Positions 37,686 through 47,405 are shown, numbered from the stretch's first letter. The stretch is 64,000 nt of DNA from Flavobacterium aestivum (GCF_026870175.2 NZ_CP113977.2:1798001-1862000), one strand, 5' to 3'. The notes: generated from the letters alone by a model not told the origin. Numbers and translations are program-made.

Positions 37686-38468
37686 ATGCAATTAGATTTT
37701 TATAAATATCAAGGAGCTGGGAATGATTTTGTTATGATTGACAATCGTTCAGGATTTTTTCCAAAAGAAAATATACAATTGGTTGCTCATTTGTGTGACA
37801 GACGTTTTGGAGTAGGGGGAGATGGGCTTATTTTATTAGAAAACGATTTGGATACCGATTTTAAGATGGTGTATTATAATTCAGATGGCAATCAAAGTTC
37901 GATGTGTGGTAATGGAGGACGTTGCTTAGTAGCTTTTGCCAAAGATCTGGAAGTAATTCACGACAAAACGACTTTTATAGCTACAGATGGTTTGCATCAT
38001 GCTACATTCGAGGATAACGGATTGGTTTCTTTACAAATGATAGATGTTCCTGCTATAGATGTTCAAAAGGATTATTCGTTTTTGAATACCGGTTCTCCAC
38101 ATCATGTGCAAATGGTAGAAGATTTGGAGCACTATAATGTAAAAGAAAATGGAGCTGCGATTCGTTATGGGGATTTGTATGGCGCAGCAGGAAGCAATAT
38201 TAATTTTGTAAAAAAAATAGACGATACCACCTTTAGACTTCGTACCTACGAAAGAGGGGTTGAAGATGAAACGTTGGCTTGTGGAACCGGAGCCACTGCT
38301 GTTGCAATCGCAATGAATGCCACAGGACAAACTGATGCTACAGCAATTAATGTGAATGTAGAGGGAGGAAAATTAGTTGTTTCTTTTGATAAAAATCAAA
38401 ATGGATTTACGAATGTTTTCTTGAAAGGACCTGCAGAATTTGTATTTAAAGGAGTGATAGAGATCTAA
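37686..38468 (+). CDS. dapF: Diaminopimelate epimerase
   Basis: A 260-residue cofactor-free epimerase that converts LL- to meso-diaminopimelate for peptidoglycan and lysine. Evidence: the N-terminal FYKYQGAGNDFVMIDNR, the first catalytic cysteine in SMCGNGGRCL and the second in LACGTGATAVA. Length is near normal (about 260-275). The start at 37686 sits right after a consensus promoter box. It is the first gene of a plus-strand run with a GNAT acetyltransferase and mltG, also a wall gene; a simple-repeat gap of 96 bases follows it. Confidence 0.96.
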   Translation: MQLDFYKYQGAGNDFVMIDNRSGFFPKENIQLVAHLCDRRFGVGGDGLILLENDLDTDFKMVYYNSDGNQSSMCGNGGRCLVAFAKDLEVIHDKTTFIATDGLHHATFEDNGLVSLQMIDVPAIDVQKDYSFLNTGSPHHVQMVEDLEHYNVKENGAAIRYGDLYGAAGSNINFVKKIDDTTFRLRTYERGVEDETLACGTGATAVAIAMNATGQTDATAINVNVEGGKLVVSFDKNQNGFTNVFLKGPAEFVFKGVIEI

Positions 38469-38564
38469 GATTTAAGATTAACGATTTTTGATTTCAGATT
38501 TGGAAATTAAGAATCTTGTACGAGTCTGAAATCTAAATTCTGTATTCTAAAATCTAGAATTTAA
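38469..38564 (+). repeat. Degenerate heptad-like repeat between dapF and the GNAT gene
   Basis: The left part repeats variants of GATTTxAGATT and the right part repeats variants of AAATCTA/AATTCT, so the arms are partly complementary (for example GATTTCAGA with TCTGAAATC). It ends in TTTAAATG at the next start codon, much like the repeat before rpoC. Confidence 0.5.
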
Positions 38565-39092
38565 ATGATAACACTAAAAGGCGATAATATTTACCTCAGA
38601 GCACTTGAACCTAATGATCTGGAGTTCATTTATGCAATGGAGAATGATCAGAGTATTTGGGAAGTGAGTAATACACATACACCCTACAGTCGGTTTTTGG
38701 TCAAGCAGTATTTAGAAAATGCTCATCAGGATATTTATGAAGCCAAGCAATTGAGATTGGCAATTTGTCAAGATCAAGATTTTCCGGCTTTGGGACTGAT
38801 TGATTTGTTTGATTTTGATCCTATGAACCATAGAGCTGGTATTGGTATTGTAATTCAGGGTGTTGAGAACAGGAATCAGAATATTGGATCAGAAGCATTG
38901 GAGTTACTTATTAAGTATTCTTTTTATAATCTTAATTTGCATCAGTTATATGCAAATATTGGATGTGAAAATAAGGCTAGTATTGCTCTTTTTACTAAAT
39001 TTGGTTTCGAAAAAATAGGCATAAAAAAAGATTGGACTTTTGTCAATGGAGTATATAAAGACGAGGCCATTTATCAATTAATCAATAATTAA
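38565..39092 (+). CDS. GNAT-family N-acetyltransferase
   Basis: A 175-residue acetyltransferase of the RimJ/RimL/SpeG type. Seen: N-terminal LKGDNIYLRALEPNDLEFIYAMEND, the beta4 strand HRAGIGIVI, the acetyl-CoA loop region ENRNQNIGSEALELLIKYSF (in place of the usual QxxGxG/A), then LYANIGCENKASIALFTKFGF. It transfers an acetyl group from acetyl-CoA to an unknown amine (protein N-terminus, polyamine or antibiotic). It lies between dapF and mltG in one direction. Substrate is not predictable. Confidence 0.88.
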   Translation: MITLKGDNIYLRALEPNDLEFIYAMENDQSIWEVSNTHTPYSRFLVKQYLENAHQDIYEAKQLRLAICQDQDFPALGLIDLFDFDPMNHRAGIGIVIQGVENRNQNIGSEALELLIKYSFYNLNLHQLYANIGCENKASIALFTKFGFEKIGIKKDWTFVNGVYKDEAIYQLINN

Positions 39093-39118
39093 ACGAGTTT
39101 CAGAAAATAGGAACGAGT
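39092..39118 (+). promoter_or_regulatory. AACGAGT direct-repeat pair upstream of mltG
   Basis: AACGAGT at 39092-39098 and 39112-39118, the same heptamer and 20-base spacing as upstream of each small secreted-protein gene. It starts at the end of the GNAT gene and lies about 30 bases before the mltG start. Confidence 0.5.
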
Positions 39119-39147
39119 TAGAATAACAATTTTAAATTTAATATATT

Positions 39148-40188
39148 TTGAACGTAAAGAAAGTAGTATCTATAAGTGCTGTAGTAATTGTATCCATTTT
39201 GATTGTTTACGGTTTTGTTTTGATAACCCAAATATTTAGTGACAATACAAAATTTTCAGAAAAAGAGTTGTATGTCTATGTGCCAACAGGATCAGACTAT
39301 GATCAAGTAAAGAAAATAATTGCTCCGTATGTTAAACATATGGATCGTTTTGAAATGGTAGCTGGAAAAACGAGCTATCCAGAAAATGTGAAGCCAGGAC
39401 GCTTTTTATTTAAAAAAGGAATGAGTAGTTATGATTTGGTTAGAACAATGAAAGTTAATGATCCAGTAAGATTAGCTTTCAATAATCAAGAGCGTTTAGA
39501 AAATTTTGCAGGAAGAGTAGGTTCTCAATTAGAGCCTGATAGCTTAGAGTTATTGAATACTTTCAGAGATTCTGTTTTCTTGAAAGAAAATGGATTTACA
39601 GAAGAGAATGTTCTTGTAATGTTTATTCCTAACACCTATGAAATTTACTGGAATACTTCGGCGGAGAAGTTTCGAGATAAAATGATTAAAGAATATCGTA
39701 ATTTTTGGAATAAAGAACGAACAGCTAAGGCAGCGGCTCAGGGCTTAACGCCAATTCAAGCTACCATTTTGGCTTCGATAGTGCATAAGGAATCCGTTAA
39801 GAAAGATGAGAGACCAAGAATTGCAGGAGTTTATTTGAATAGAATGAGATTAGAAATGCCATTGCAGGCTGATCCAACAGTAATTTTTGCAATGAAATTG
39901 AAATCAAATGATTTTAATCAAGTAATCAAAAGAGTGTTTTATAACGATTTGATTATGAAACATCCTTATAATACCTATGTAAATATTGGCCTTCCTCCAG
40001 GACCAATTGCTATGCCAGACATTACAGCACTAGAGGCAGTTCTAAATCCTGAGAAACATAATTATATCTATTTCTGTGCAAGTGTAGATCGTTTTGGTTA
40101 TCATGAATTTGCGGCAACTTTGTCAGAGCATAATATTAATGCAAAAAAATATTCTGATTGGATTAATAATCAAGGGGTACAGCGCTAG
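39148..40188 (+). CDS. mltG: Endolytic transglycosylase MltG (YceG-like)
   Basis: A 346-residue inner-membrane lytic transglycosylase that cuts nascent glycan strands and may set their length. One N-terminal membrane helix (about 6-28) leads to a periplasmic LysM-like region and the YceG catalytic domain. The latter has ASIVHKESVKKDERPRIAGVYLNRM with the catalytic Glu of the K-E-S/T motif, LQADPTVIFAM, and NTYVNIGLPPGPI. The first Glu of the usual IVEKET is His here. The start codon is TTG at 39148: no in-frame ATG precedes the membrane helix, and the next ATG would delete it. A terminator follows at 40216. Confidence 0.93.
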   Translation: MNVKKVVSISAVVIVSILIVYGFVLITQIFSDNTKFSEKELYVYVPTGSDYDQVKKIIAPYVKHMDRFEMVAGKTSYPENVKPGRFLFKKGMSSYDLVRTMKVNDPVRLAFNNQERLENFAGRVGSQLEPDSLELLNTFRDSVFLKENGFTEENVLVMFIPNTYEIYWNTSAEKFRDKMIKEYRNFWNKERTAKAAAQGLTPIQATILASIVHKESVKKDERPRIAGVYLNRMRLEMPLQADPTVIFAMKLKSNDFNQVIKRVFYNDLIMKHPYNTYVNIGLPPGPIAMPDITALEAVLNPEKHNYIYFCASVDRFGYHEFAATLSEHNINAKKYSDWINNQGVQR

Positions 40189-40215
40189 AATTTATATCCC
40201 TTAGGGAAAATATTT

Positions 40216-40251
40216 AAAAGGCTTCAAAATTTAACTTTGAAGCCTTTTTTT
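40216..40251 (+). terminator. Terminator after mltG
   Basis: A perfect 12-bp stem AAAGGCTTCAAA/TTTGAAGCCTTT with a 7-base loop and a T-run. Confidence 0.92.
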
Positions 40252-40670
40252 ATCACAAAAAAGATGTTCTCAAAACCGTGATTACATGTGAGATGGAAAT
40301 GCATTTATCGATTTAGAAAAATTAGGTTTTTGGACTTAGCTTTAGTTGTCGGATACAATGTAGCAGCTCGACCTTTATAATCATGCTCAAAATGACGATA
40401 TTACTTGATAATTCTTATATTTTTATTTCAAAAAATATATCAAAATTGCAGTTTCGTAATCATTATGTAGCTATTTTACATTTTTAAGACGTTTTTGCTT
40501 TTTTTAAATAAGAATAAACTTATTTTTTTAAGCTCATTTTTTTGTGTTTTTTCAATCATTCTTTTCTATTCTCAAAACCCGAACACCCGCACAGTTAGGG
40601 ACTTATAGAGAGTAAATCTAGACTGTTGGTAGTTTTAAAGCCTTGATTTTCAGCTTTATTTTTTAAGTTG
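40252..40670. other. Non-coding stretch after mltG
   Basis: About 420 bases, AT-rich, stops in all frames. One weak hairpin followed by T (AAATAAG/CTTATTT at 40506-40525) is seen. No gene can be supported. Confidence 0.45.
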
Positions 40671-40678
40671 TATCTTTG
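40671..40678 (+). promoter_or_regulatory. Promoter -7 box for the lysozyme-like gene
   Basis: A perfect TAnnTTTG box (TATCTTTG). It ends where an in-frame GTG at 40678 begins, which rules that GTG out as the start. Confidence 0.6.
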
Positions 40679-40725
40679 TGCATAGAAATTTCTTAACGGG
40701 ACAGCGTTTTGAAGAAATCCAAATT

Positions 40726-41361
40726 ATGATAAAAAAATGGTATTATTGCGCAAGTTTGATTGTTGTTGTAGCTTATTTAAGCTCCGGTTTTAAACCCTCC
40801 AAATTAGAATCTACCCCATGGTTTCTAATTAACGAAACAGATGATACATCCTACTTACTACCATCATTAAATGTGAGCGATTATACCAATTCTGAAATTC
40901 CTTATACAGGAAATTTTTTTATTGGTTATAAAGAAGCAATCGGCTTCAAAGAATCACAAGGAAAATACAAAAAAATTAATTCTCTCGGCTATTTAGGAAA
41001 ATACCAATTTGGTATTGAAACGTTAAAAACTATTGGTATTTACAATAGTAGTGCTTTTTTGAACAGTCCTAGAATGCAGGAAAAAGCTTTTATTGCCCTT
41101 TTGTCTAAAAATAAATGGGAGTTAAGAGCTATTATCGAAAAGTATGATGGTGCCGTTTTAAACGGAACCAGAATTACTGAGTCTGGTATTTTGGCAGCTG
41201 CACATCTTGCTGGTGTGGGGTCTGTTAAAAAATATTTCAGATATAATGGGAAGCGCTTTATTAAAGACGCTTATGGAACTTCTTTAAGAAGTTATTTGAA
41301 AAGATTTGGCGGTTATGACACTTCGTTTATTATTGCTGATAGTTCTGCAAGTGTAATTTAA
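40726..41361 (+). CDS. Secreted lysozyme-like protein
   Basis: About 211 residues from the ATG at 40726, which I prefer over the GTG at 40678 because that GTG overlaps the promoter box and the hydrophobic signal (MIKKWYYCASLIVVVAYLSS) begins here. The mature part holds a lysozyme-superfamily motif: GFKESQGKYKKINSLGYLGKYQFG with the likely catalytic Glu, then helices with ILAAAHLAGVGSVKKYF. Similar proteins are often labelled peptidoglycan-binding or LysM proteins in Bacteroidota, but I see no LysM here. A wall-cutting role is inferred from the motif only. It converges on the next gene at a perfect palindrome. Confidence 0.72.
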   Translation: MIKKWYYCASLIVVVAYLSSGFKPSKLESTPWFLINETDDTSYLLPSLNVSDYTNSEIPYTGNFFIGYKEAIGFKESQGKYKKINSLGYLGKYQFGIETLKTIGIYNSSAFLNSPRMQEKAFIALLSKNKWELRAIIEKYDGAVLNGTRITESGILAAAHLAGVGSVKKYFRYNGKRFIKDAYGTSLRSYLKRFGGYDTSFIIADSSASVI

Positions 41362-41388
41362 ATTTTAGTAACCTCAATTTGTTATTAA

Positions 41389-41428
41389 ATAAGAGGCCGT
41401 TTGAAATTAATTTCAAACGGCCTCTTAT
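41389..41428. terminator. Perfect 40-bp palindrome, bidirectional terminator
   Basis: Twenty bases and their exact reverse complement with no spacer, GC-rich in the middle of each arm (GAGGCCG). It lies 28 bases after one stop and 9 bases from the stop of the convergent gene. Only short T stretches flank it. Confidence 0.85.
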
Positions 41429-41436
41429 ATTTTGGT

Positions 41437-41973
41437 TTAGCTTTTAGCTAATATTTCTCCTTTTGGATTCACTTTTAGTTTGATTACTTCTTTGTCTTTT
41501 TTGAGTTTTAAATTATATTCTTTTTTTGTGATATCACCACCTTCTTGGGTGTAAAGAAACTTGTCGTTCACAATTTGCCAACCAGGGTATGCTTTGTAAA
41601 TTGAATAAATTACAGCTGCAGGTAGTTGTATATTATCGTATTTTTCAACAACACTAGTAAGTTTTCCTTTAGAATCATAAGTAGCAGTCAAAATTCCTTT
41701 TTCTCCTTCTAATATAACAAGATAATTTTCAAAACCTTCGTAGTCTTTTCCTAAATCATAGGCAATAAATTCACTTTGAAGTTTTTTAACACTTAGGTCT
41801 GGATTTTTATCGGGTAGGTAATATGAAAAATCTTTTCCTGCATTTTTAACAACTACCTCTGGTAGATCTACTGATTTCATTGTTCCTTCGTCGTTATTTC
41901 CTTCTACTTTATTCTGCGAGTAAGAGGTAATATTCATTGCTAGAAACAATGCAATAATGATAAATGATTTCAT
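41437..41973 (-). CDS. Secreted PepSY-like protein
   Basis: A 178-residue exported protein: a signal peptide (about 1-19, ending TSYSQ), then a low-complexity charged linker and two beta-alpha-beta-like segments of PepSY/BLIP type (FIAYDLGKDYEGFENYLVILEGEKGILTATYDSKGKLTSVVEKYDNIQLP..., read as a family pattern, followed by a second KEYNLKLKKDKEVIKLKVNPKGEIL). Such proteins are common in Bacteroidota envelopes, with no known function. It is a single gene with a likely promoter at 42070-42101 and a leader of about 90 bases. Confidence 0.65.
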   Translation of the reverse strand: MKSFIIIALFLAMNITSYSQNKVEGNNDEGTMKSVDLPEVVVKNAGKDFSYYLPDKNPDLSVKKLQSEFIAYDLGKDYEGFENYLVILEGEKGILTATYDSKGKLTSVVEKYDNIQLPAAVIYSIYKAYPGWQIVNDKFLYTQEGGDITKKEYNLKLKKDKEVIKLKVNPKGEILAKS

Positions 41974-42069
41974 AATATTCTATTTTAAGTTAATATTATA
42001 TTAGAGAATTAGCTTTAAATAAAAGCTAAGGTTTCTTTATTGCTTCCCCTTTTTGTTATGTTATCTATT

Positions 42070-42101
42070 CAAAACTAACTACAAAATTAAAGCAATAGCA
42101 A
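42070..42101 (-). promoter_or_regulatory. Promoter of the PepSY-like gene
   Basis: A TAGTTTTG box (42070-42077) with TTG 21 bases before it on the minus strand. A second possible box (TAATTTTG) lies at 42082-42089. Confidence 0.5.
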
Positions 42102-42502
42102 CTCCTTGATTGTTAATCATTTACTTAATTGATGTTAATTTATTTGATGATTTTGTGTAGTTTTTTATTCAGATAGAGAGTTATAATTTTCACTTTTAAA
42201 GCAGTACATCCTCGTTTTTTGCATCGTGTCTTAATTTTAGGATTATGTAAGAATGGTGGTATTTTGAAATAATGCAAATTAAATTTTTAAAGTAAGTTTA
42301 ATAGTATGATTGGATTGGTCAAAGAAATAAAATAACAGTTTTTTAAGGAGATGTTAGTTTTTTTTTGATTTTTCGTTAAGCGATCGATGTATTTGTTTTG
42401 TATTATTTGAGATATGGTTTTGAAAAATAATGACTCTAAATTTTGTTTCGTTAAGAGTTAAAAGAAGTTTGCTAATTGCTTAAATATTGGGTGATTAAGT
42501 CG
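42102..42502. other. Non-coding stretch before the mutase operon end
   Basis: About 400 bases, AT-rich, with no supported gene or repeat. It lies between the PepSY-like gene promoter and the terminator of the methylmalonyl-CoA mutase operon. Confidence 0.45.
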
Positions 42503-42538
42503 AAAAAAAAAGGATCTAATTAAAGATCCCTTTTTTTT
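42503..42538 (-). terminator. Terminator of the udk-mutase operon
   Basis: GGATCT/AGATCC stem with A- and T-runs on both sides, 24 bases after the mutase stop. Confidence 0.82.
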
Positions 42539-42561
42539 GTTTTATTAAATTTTGTATTCCG

Positions 42562-44691
42562 TTAATCAATTAAAATCTCTAATATTTTAATAGCGGCATC
42601 ACTTATTTTTGTTCCAGGACCAAAAACGGCTGCGGCACCTGCATCAAATAAAAATTGGTAGTCTTGTGCTGGAATTACTCCACCAACAATGACCATGATG
42701 TCTTCTCTACCGTATTTTTTTAGTTCTTCAATTACTTGTGGGACCAATGTTTTGTGACCCGCAGCTAGTGAAGATACTCCAAGTATGTGTACATCGTTTT
42801 CAACTGCTTGTTTAGCAGCTTCTGCAGGTGTTTGAAATAGTGGGCCAATATCCACATCAAAACCTACATCGGCATAGCCTGTAGCAACTACTTTGGCACC
42901 ACGGTCGTGACCATCCTGTCCCATTTTGGCAATCATGATTCTTGGTCGACGGCCTTCTTGTTTGGCAAAGGCGTCTGCTAGTTGTTTTGCTTTTTCAAAA
43001 CTTTTGTCGTCTTTCATCTCTTTGCTATACACACCACTAAAAGATTTAATTTGGGCTTTATATCTACCAAAAACAGTTTCTAATGCATCGCTAATTTCTC
43101 CTAATGTACAACGATTTCTCGCAGCTTCAATGGCAAATTCCAATAAATTTCCTTCCCCAGTTTGGGCGCAATGGGTTAATTTTTGGAGAGATGTTTGTAC
43201 TTTATTTGCATCTCTTGTTGCTTTGATTCTATCGAGTTGTTCGAGTTGTTGTAGTCGAACCATTTGGTTGTCAACATCTAGAATTTGCAAGGGATCTTCT
43301 TTTTCTAAACGGTATTTGTTAACTCCTACAATGATGTCTTGACCGCTATCGATTCGGGCTTGTTTACGAGCTGCTGCTTCCTCAATTCTAATCTTTGGAA
43401 TTCCGGTTTCAATAGCTTTGGTCATTCCACCAAGTTCCTCTACTTCTTCAATTAGTTTCCAAGCTTTTTCTACAATTTCATTGGTCAAGCTCTCAACATA
43501 ATAACTACCTGCCCAAGGATCTACAGTTTTGGTAATTTTGGTTTCTTCTTGTAAATAGATTTGGGTATTTCGGGCTATTCGTGCAGAGAAATCTGTAGGC
43601 AAGGCAATTGCTTCATCTAGTGCATTAGTATGTAAAGATTGTGTTCCTCCAAAGGCAGCAGCAGTAGCTTCGATACATGTACGGGCCACGTTATTGAAAG
43701 GATCTTGCTCTGTTAAACTCCAACCAGATGTTTGACAATGGGTTCTAAGAGCTAATGATTTATCATCTATTGGGTTGAATTGTTTTACCAATTTGGCCCA
43801 AATCATTCTACCAGCTCTCATTTTGGCAATTTCCATAAAATGGTTCATTCCTATGGCCCAGAAAAAAGATAAGCGTGGAGCGAAATCGTCTATTTTCATC
43901 CCAGCAGCTAGTCCTGTTCTGATATATTCTAATCCATCGGCAAGAGTGTAGGCTAATTCAATATCTGCAGTAGCTCCAGCTTCTTGCATGTGATATCCTG
44001 AGATGGAAATTGAATTGAATTTTGGCATTTTATTGCTAGTGAATTCAAATATATCGGCAATGATTTTCATCGATGGAGTAGGTGGATAGATGTAGGTATT
44101 ACGCACCATAAACTCTTTTAGAATATCATTTTGGATTGTTCCGGAAAGTTGCGCTGGTTTTACTCCTTGTTCTTCGGCGGCGACAATATAAAAAGCCATA
44201 ATTGGCAATACTGCACCGTTCATTGTCATAGAAACAGACATTTCGTCAAGTGGAATCTGATTGAACAATACTTTCATGTCTTCAACAGAATCGATGGCAA
44301 CTCCAGCTTTTCCGACATCACCTACCACGCGTTCGTGGTCTGAGTCGTAGCCTCTATGGGTTGGTAAATCAAAAGCGATAGAAAGTCCTTTTTGTCCTGC
44401 GGCAAGGTTTCGTCTATAAAATGCATTACTCTCTTCGGCTGTAGAGAATCCGGCATATTGACGAATGGTCCAAGGTCTTCGTACATACATTGTAGCGTAA
44501 GGTCCGCGCAAATTGGGTGCAAAACCTGCTCCGAAATCAAGATGTTCGATTTTTTCGATGTCTTTTTCAGTATAGGTTTTACTGAGTTCAATTCCTTCCG
44601 CAGTCAGAAATTTTTGTTCTGAGTTTGTGGGAGCAATGTCCAAATTATTGGAATTATCAAGCTTTATATGTTGTAAGTCTTTTCTTTTCAT
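42562..44691 (-). CDS. scpA: Methylmalonyl-CoA mutase large subunit
   Basis: A 709-residue B12-dependent mutase subunit that interconverts methylmalonyl-CoA and succinyl-CoA. The catalytic TIM-barrel half shows [25 protein letters not shown] and [18 protein letters not shown]. The C-terminal cobalamin domain (about 575-709) shows the base-off motif GQDGHDRG, with the His that binds cobalt, and [10 protein letters not shown]. The small subunit gene lies just upstream with 81 bases between. Together they serve propionate or odd-chain and branched-chain carbon flow. Confidence 0.95.
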   Translation of the reverse strand: MKRKDLQHIKLDNSNNLDIAPTNSEQKFLTAEGIELSKTYTEKDIEKIEHLDFGAGFAPNLRGPYATMYVRRPWTIRQYAGFSTAEESNAFYRRNLAAGQKGLSIAFDLPTHRGYDSDHERVVGDVGKAGVAIDSVEDMKVLFNQIPLDEMSVSMTMNGAVLPIMAFYIVAAEEQGVKPAQLSGTIQNDILKEFMVRNTYIYPPTPSMKIIADIFEFTSNKMPKFNSISISGYHMQEAGATADIELAYTLADGLEYIRTGLAAGMKIDDFAPRLSFFWAIGMNHFMEIAKMRAGRMIWAKLVKQFNPIDDKSLALRTHCQTSGWSLTEQDPFNNVARTCIEATAAAFGGTQSLHTNALDEAIALPTDFSARIARNTQIYLQEETKITKTVDPWAGSYYVESLTNEIVEKAWKLIEEVEELGGMTKAIETGIPKIRIEEAAARKQARIDSGQDIIVGVNKYRLEKEDPLQILDVDNQMVRLQQLEQLDRIKATRDANKVQTSLQKLTHCAQTGEGNLLEFAIEAARNRCTLGEISDALETVFGRYKAQIKSFSGVYSKEMKDDKSFEKAKQLADAFAKQEGRRPRIMIAKMGQDGHDRGAKVVATGYADVGFDVDIGPLFQTPAEAAKQAVENDVHILGVSSLAAGHKTLVPQVIEELKKYGREDIMVIVGGVIPAQDYQFLFDAGAAAVFGPGTKISDAAIKILEILID

Positions 44692-44772
44692 CTTGGTAGC
44701 CTTTAATCCGTTTAGTTAATTAAACCAAATTGATTTTTTATTATTTACTGAAACTAAATACTGTATTCTAAA

Positions 44773-46137
44773 TTATTCTTCCGCAAGGCGTTCCTGTTCT
44801 AATTTCTCGGCCAATCGTTTTTCAATTATTGGAGTAATCAAAGTTTTTCTCGGTTTGATTTTTACAAAAGGAAACAATTCTAAATCATGTTTCATTTTGT
44901 CATTTTTATTAGGGTATCTATTGGTACCTAATAATGGTTCTTTTCCAGAGTCAAATAAAGCTTGTTCAGCATCGGCGCTTTCTTGAATTTTTCTTTTAAT
45001 TACACCTTCATTCAGTTGTTTTAAAAATCCTCCATTGGATTCAATATCTTTGAATAATATCAATGCTTTTTCTGCCAATTGATTGGTTAGGCTTTCTATA
45101 TAGTAGCTACCATCTGCAGGATTATCAACTTTATCAAAGTAGCTTTCATCTTTTAGAATCAATAATTGGTTTCTGGCAATTCTGTCGCCAAATTCATTGT
45201 CTTTGTGGTACAATGCATCATAAGGTAAATTGGCAACGGCATCTGCTCCTCCAAGTATGGCACTCATGCATTCGGTTGTTGTACGAAGCATGTTTACATT
45301 ATAGTCGTAAATGGTTTTGTTGCGTTTTGTTGGAGTAACCAACAAATGACAATCCAGATTATGATTGTATTCTTGGGCTATTGTATTAAAAAGGATTCGT
45401 AAAGCGCGCAGTTTGGCAATTTCGAAAAAATAATTAGTTCCTACTGAAACATGAAATACAATAGGTTTGTTAATTTCTGTTATTCGGTTGAAATATTCAT
45501 TAGCGTGTGCTAAGCTATACGCAATTTGCTGTACTACATTAGCACCGGCATTTTGATATAAGCCGCTATTTATACTTATAATAGAAAGAGAAGAAGCCTC
45601 TTTAGATAATATGTTTAGTGTGTCGAAATTATTCTTTTCAGTAGTTACAAACCAATTTCCATCTTTGGCTAATTGTCCTATCGGGTCTATATTACAATAG
45701 ATAGTTGCATTTTTTTCTTTTGCAATAGCATCAATTTTTTTTACGAAATCGATTGAAATAAAATTGAAATGAAAGTAAATGGCAACTTCCTCTAATGGCA
45801 GTTTTTCTAACAGTTTTGCAATGTCAAGAGTGTGATCTTGAATAGTAAACCGAATGCTTTCGGCACCTCGATTTATTGAATCTAGAGCTTTTTCTATGGA
45901 TTTATCAATATCAAAAACAAAGATGTTTTGACAAATTTTAAATTGTGAAGCTTTTGTGCAAACGGGATTTTTTTTAGTAAAATCCTCTTTGTCGTAAAAT
46001 GGCTTTATTTTAATGTCTTCTGGGGAATTCCAGATCAGGGTGTCATTATAGTCGGCTCCTTTGAGTTCAAATTGAATTTTTTGTTTCCAAAGTTTTGCAG
46101 AAACAGGGCTGAAATCGTCGAATAGGTTCTTAGCCAT
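44773..46137 (-). CDS. mutA: Methylmalonyl-CoA mutase small subunit
   Basis: A 454-residue non-catalytic partner of the large mutase subunit. It has the barrel fold of the mutase (SVGTNYFFEIAKLRALRILFN, MLRTTTECMSAILGGADAVANLPYDALYH) but lacks a cobalamin motif. Bacterial small subunits are often longer (about 600 residues, with a vestigial B12 domain); this one ends after the barrel, as in other Bacteroidota as far as I recall. It starts 37 bases after the DivIC-like gene and precedes the large subunit, so the complex is made from one transcript. Confidence 0.92.
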   Translation of the reverse strand: MAKNLFDDFSPVSAKLWKQKIQFELKGADYNDTLIWNSPEDIKIKPFYDKEDFTKKNPVCTKASQFKICQNIFVFDIDKSIEKALDSINRGAESIRFTIQDHTLDIAKLLEKLPLEEVAIYFHFNFISIDFVKKIDAIAKEKNATIYCNIDPIGQLAKDGNWFVTTEKNNFDTLNILSKEASSLSIISINSGLYQNAGANVVQQIAYSLAHANEYFNRITEINKPIVFHVSVGTNYFFEIAKLRALRILFNTIAQEYNHNLDCHLLVTPTKRNKTIYDYNVNMLRTTTECMSAILGGADAVANLPYDALYHKDNEFGDRIARNQLLILKDESYFDKVDNPADGSYYIESLTNQLAEKALILFKDIESNGGFLKQLNEGVIKRKIQESADAEQALFDSGKEPLLGTNRYPNKNDKMKHDLELFPFVKIKPRKTLITPIIEKRLAEKLEQERLAEE

Positions 46138-46174
46138 TTTTAATTGTAATTAGTTTGATTGTATTACTTTACGA

Positions 46175-46498
46175 TTATTTCTTTTTAACGGTATCACCTT
46201 CAAATTCGATGATGTAAATGTCTTCACTATCTTTTTTCATATAGTATTTTTCGCGAGCATATTTTTCTATTTGCAAAGGGTTTTTCAATTGCTTGATGTT
46301 CTCTTCATCTTTTTTTATTTCGCCTTGATAATATGCAGCATTATCTTCTAGTTCTTCTATTTGTTTGTTTAAAAAACGGTGTTCAAAATATGAATAGTTG
46401 TCCAAAAAGACCATCCAGGTCAAGAATGATAATGAGACCCAAATGTACTTGTTGCTTAAGATTTTAAACCAAGTTTTGTCTTTATATGGATTTTTCAT
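46175..46498 (-). CDS. FtsB/DivIC-like septum formation initiator
   Basis: A 107-residue bitopic membrane protein: a short basic N-terminus, one membrane helix (about 17-33), then a coiled coil (about 40-75) and the conserved RxKYYMKKDSEDIYIIE end typical of the DivIC/FtsB family (Lys-Tyr/Phe-x-Met-Lys-Lys-x-x-Glu-x). It should join FtsL and FtsQ in the divisome. It lies between udk and the mutase genes, an order I recall in related genomes. Confidence 0.9.
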   Translation of the reverse strand: MKNPYKDKTWFKILSNKYIWVSLSFLTWMVFLDNYSYFEHRFLNKQIEELEDNAAYYQGEIKKDEENIKQLKNPLQIEKYAREKYYMKKDSEDIYIIEFEGDTVKKK

Positions 46499-46610
46499 TG
46501 GGGGTGTTTTTTACCTAATTTTAATAGAAAAGTCTAGATTTTGCTTTTTACACGTGTTTTAAAAATAAAGAATTATCACGTTTGAAATACGCAATAAAAT
46601 TACAATAAAA

Positions 46611-47219
46611 TTATAAAATACGTTGATTAATTACTGCACGAACTATATCTATAGCCACTGTGTTGAATCTGTCGTTAGGTATTATAATATCAGCAAATGC
46701 CTTTGTAGGTTCTATAAACTGTTCGTGCATTGGCTTTAAAGTATGCTGATAGCGGTTTAAAACTTCGTTCATATCTCTGCCACGCTCTGCGATATCTCTT
46801 TTCAAACGTCTGATTAAGCGTTCGTCAGAATCGGCATGCACGTATATTTTTATGTCAAAAAGATTTCTTAATTCGGGATTTGTAAGGATTAATATACCTT
46901 CAACAATCATTACTTTTCTAGGATGAGTAACAACAACATCATCTGTTCTGTTGTGTTGTACAAATGAATAAACTGGTTGATTTATAATATTTCCGGCTTT
47001 TAATTCTTTTAGATGTTCTACTAATAATTCAAAATCAATAGCTCTTGGGTGGTCAAAATTGATGTTGGAACGATCTTCGTAGCTAAGATCATGGGTTTCT
47101 CTATAATAGGAGTCTTGTGAGATAATCCCAACTTCAGCTTCGGGTAATTCGTTCATAATTTGATGTACCACGGTTGTTTTTCCTGATCCTGTTCCTCCTG
47201 CAATTCCTATAATGAGCAT
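46611..47219 (-). CDS. udk: Uridine kinase
   Basis: A 202-residue P-loop kinase that phosphorylates uridine and cytidine in pyrimidine salvage. Motifs: Walker A GIAGGTGSGKTT (about residue 5-16), SQDSYYR, NFDHPRAIDFELL, and the lid segment RLIRRLKRDIAERGRD. Length is normal (about 200-210). It is the first gene of the run udk-divIC-mutA-scpA, with a TATTTTTG box 25 bases before its start. Confidence 0.95.
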   Translation of the reverse strand: MLIIGIAGGTGSGKTTVVHQIMNELPEAEVGIISQDSYYRETHDLSYEDRSNINFDHPRAIDFELLVEHLKELKAGNIINQPVYSFVQHNRTDDVVVTHPRKVMIVEGILILTNPELRNLFDIKIYVHADSDERLIRRLKRDIAERGRDMNEVLNRYQHTLKPMHEQFIEPTKAFADIIIPNDRFNTVAIDIVRAVINQRIL

Positions 47220-47243
47220 AAAATGTATTTATTGTTTATGATG

Positions 47244-47251
47244 CAAAAATA
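47244..47251 (-). promoter_or_regulatory. udk promoter -7 box
   Basis: A perfect TAnnTTTG box (TATTTTTG) on the minus strand, 25 bases before the udk start. Confidence 0.55.
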
Positions 47252-47303
47252 GGTATTTTAATGTTGAAATTTATTAATCTAACAAGTTCAGTTTATATTG
47301 TTA

Positions 47304-47344
47304 TAAACAAAAATAGTCTTCTCAAATAAATGAAAAGACTATGG
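47304..47344 (-). terminator. Terminator of the T2SS-like operon
   Basis: A stem ATAGTCTT/AAGACTAT. Read on the minus strand it is followed by TTTTTG, about 65 bases after the last gene of the operon. Confidence 0.7.
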
Positions 47345-47405
47345 AAATTGTTGTTGGAAAGAAAAACTTACAATTGTAGATATTTATTTTGAACTTTTGC
47401 AAGAA

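Noticed and set aside
42926..43342. 138-codon plus-strand frame within the mutase large subunit gene
   Set aside because: It is a shadow of the conserved mutase coding strand.
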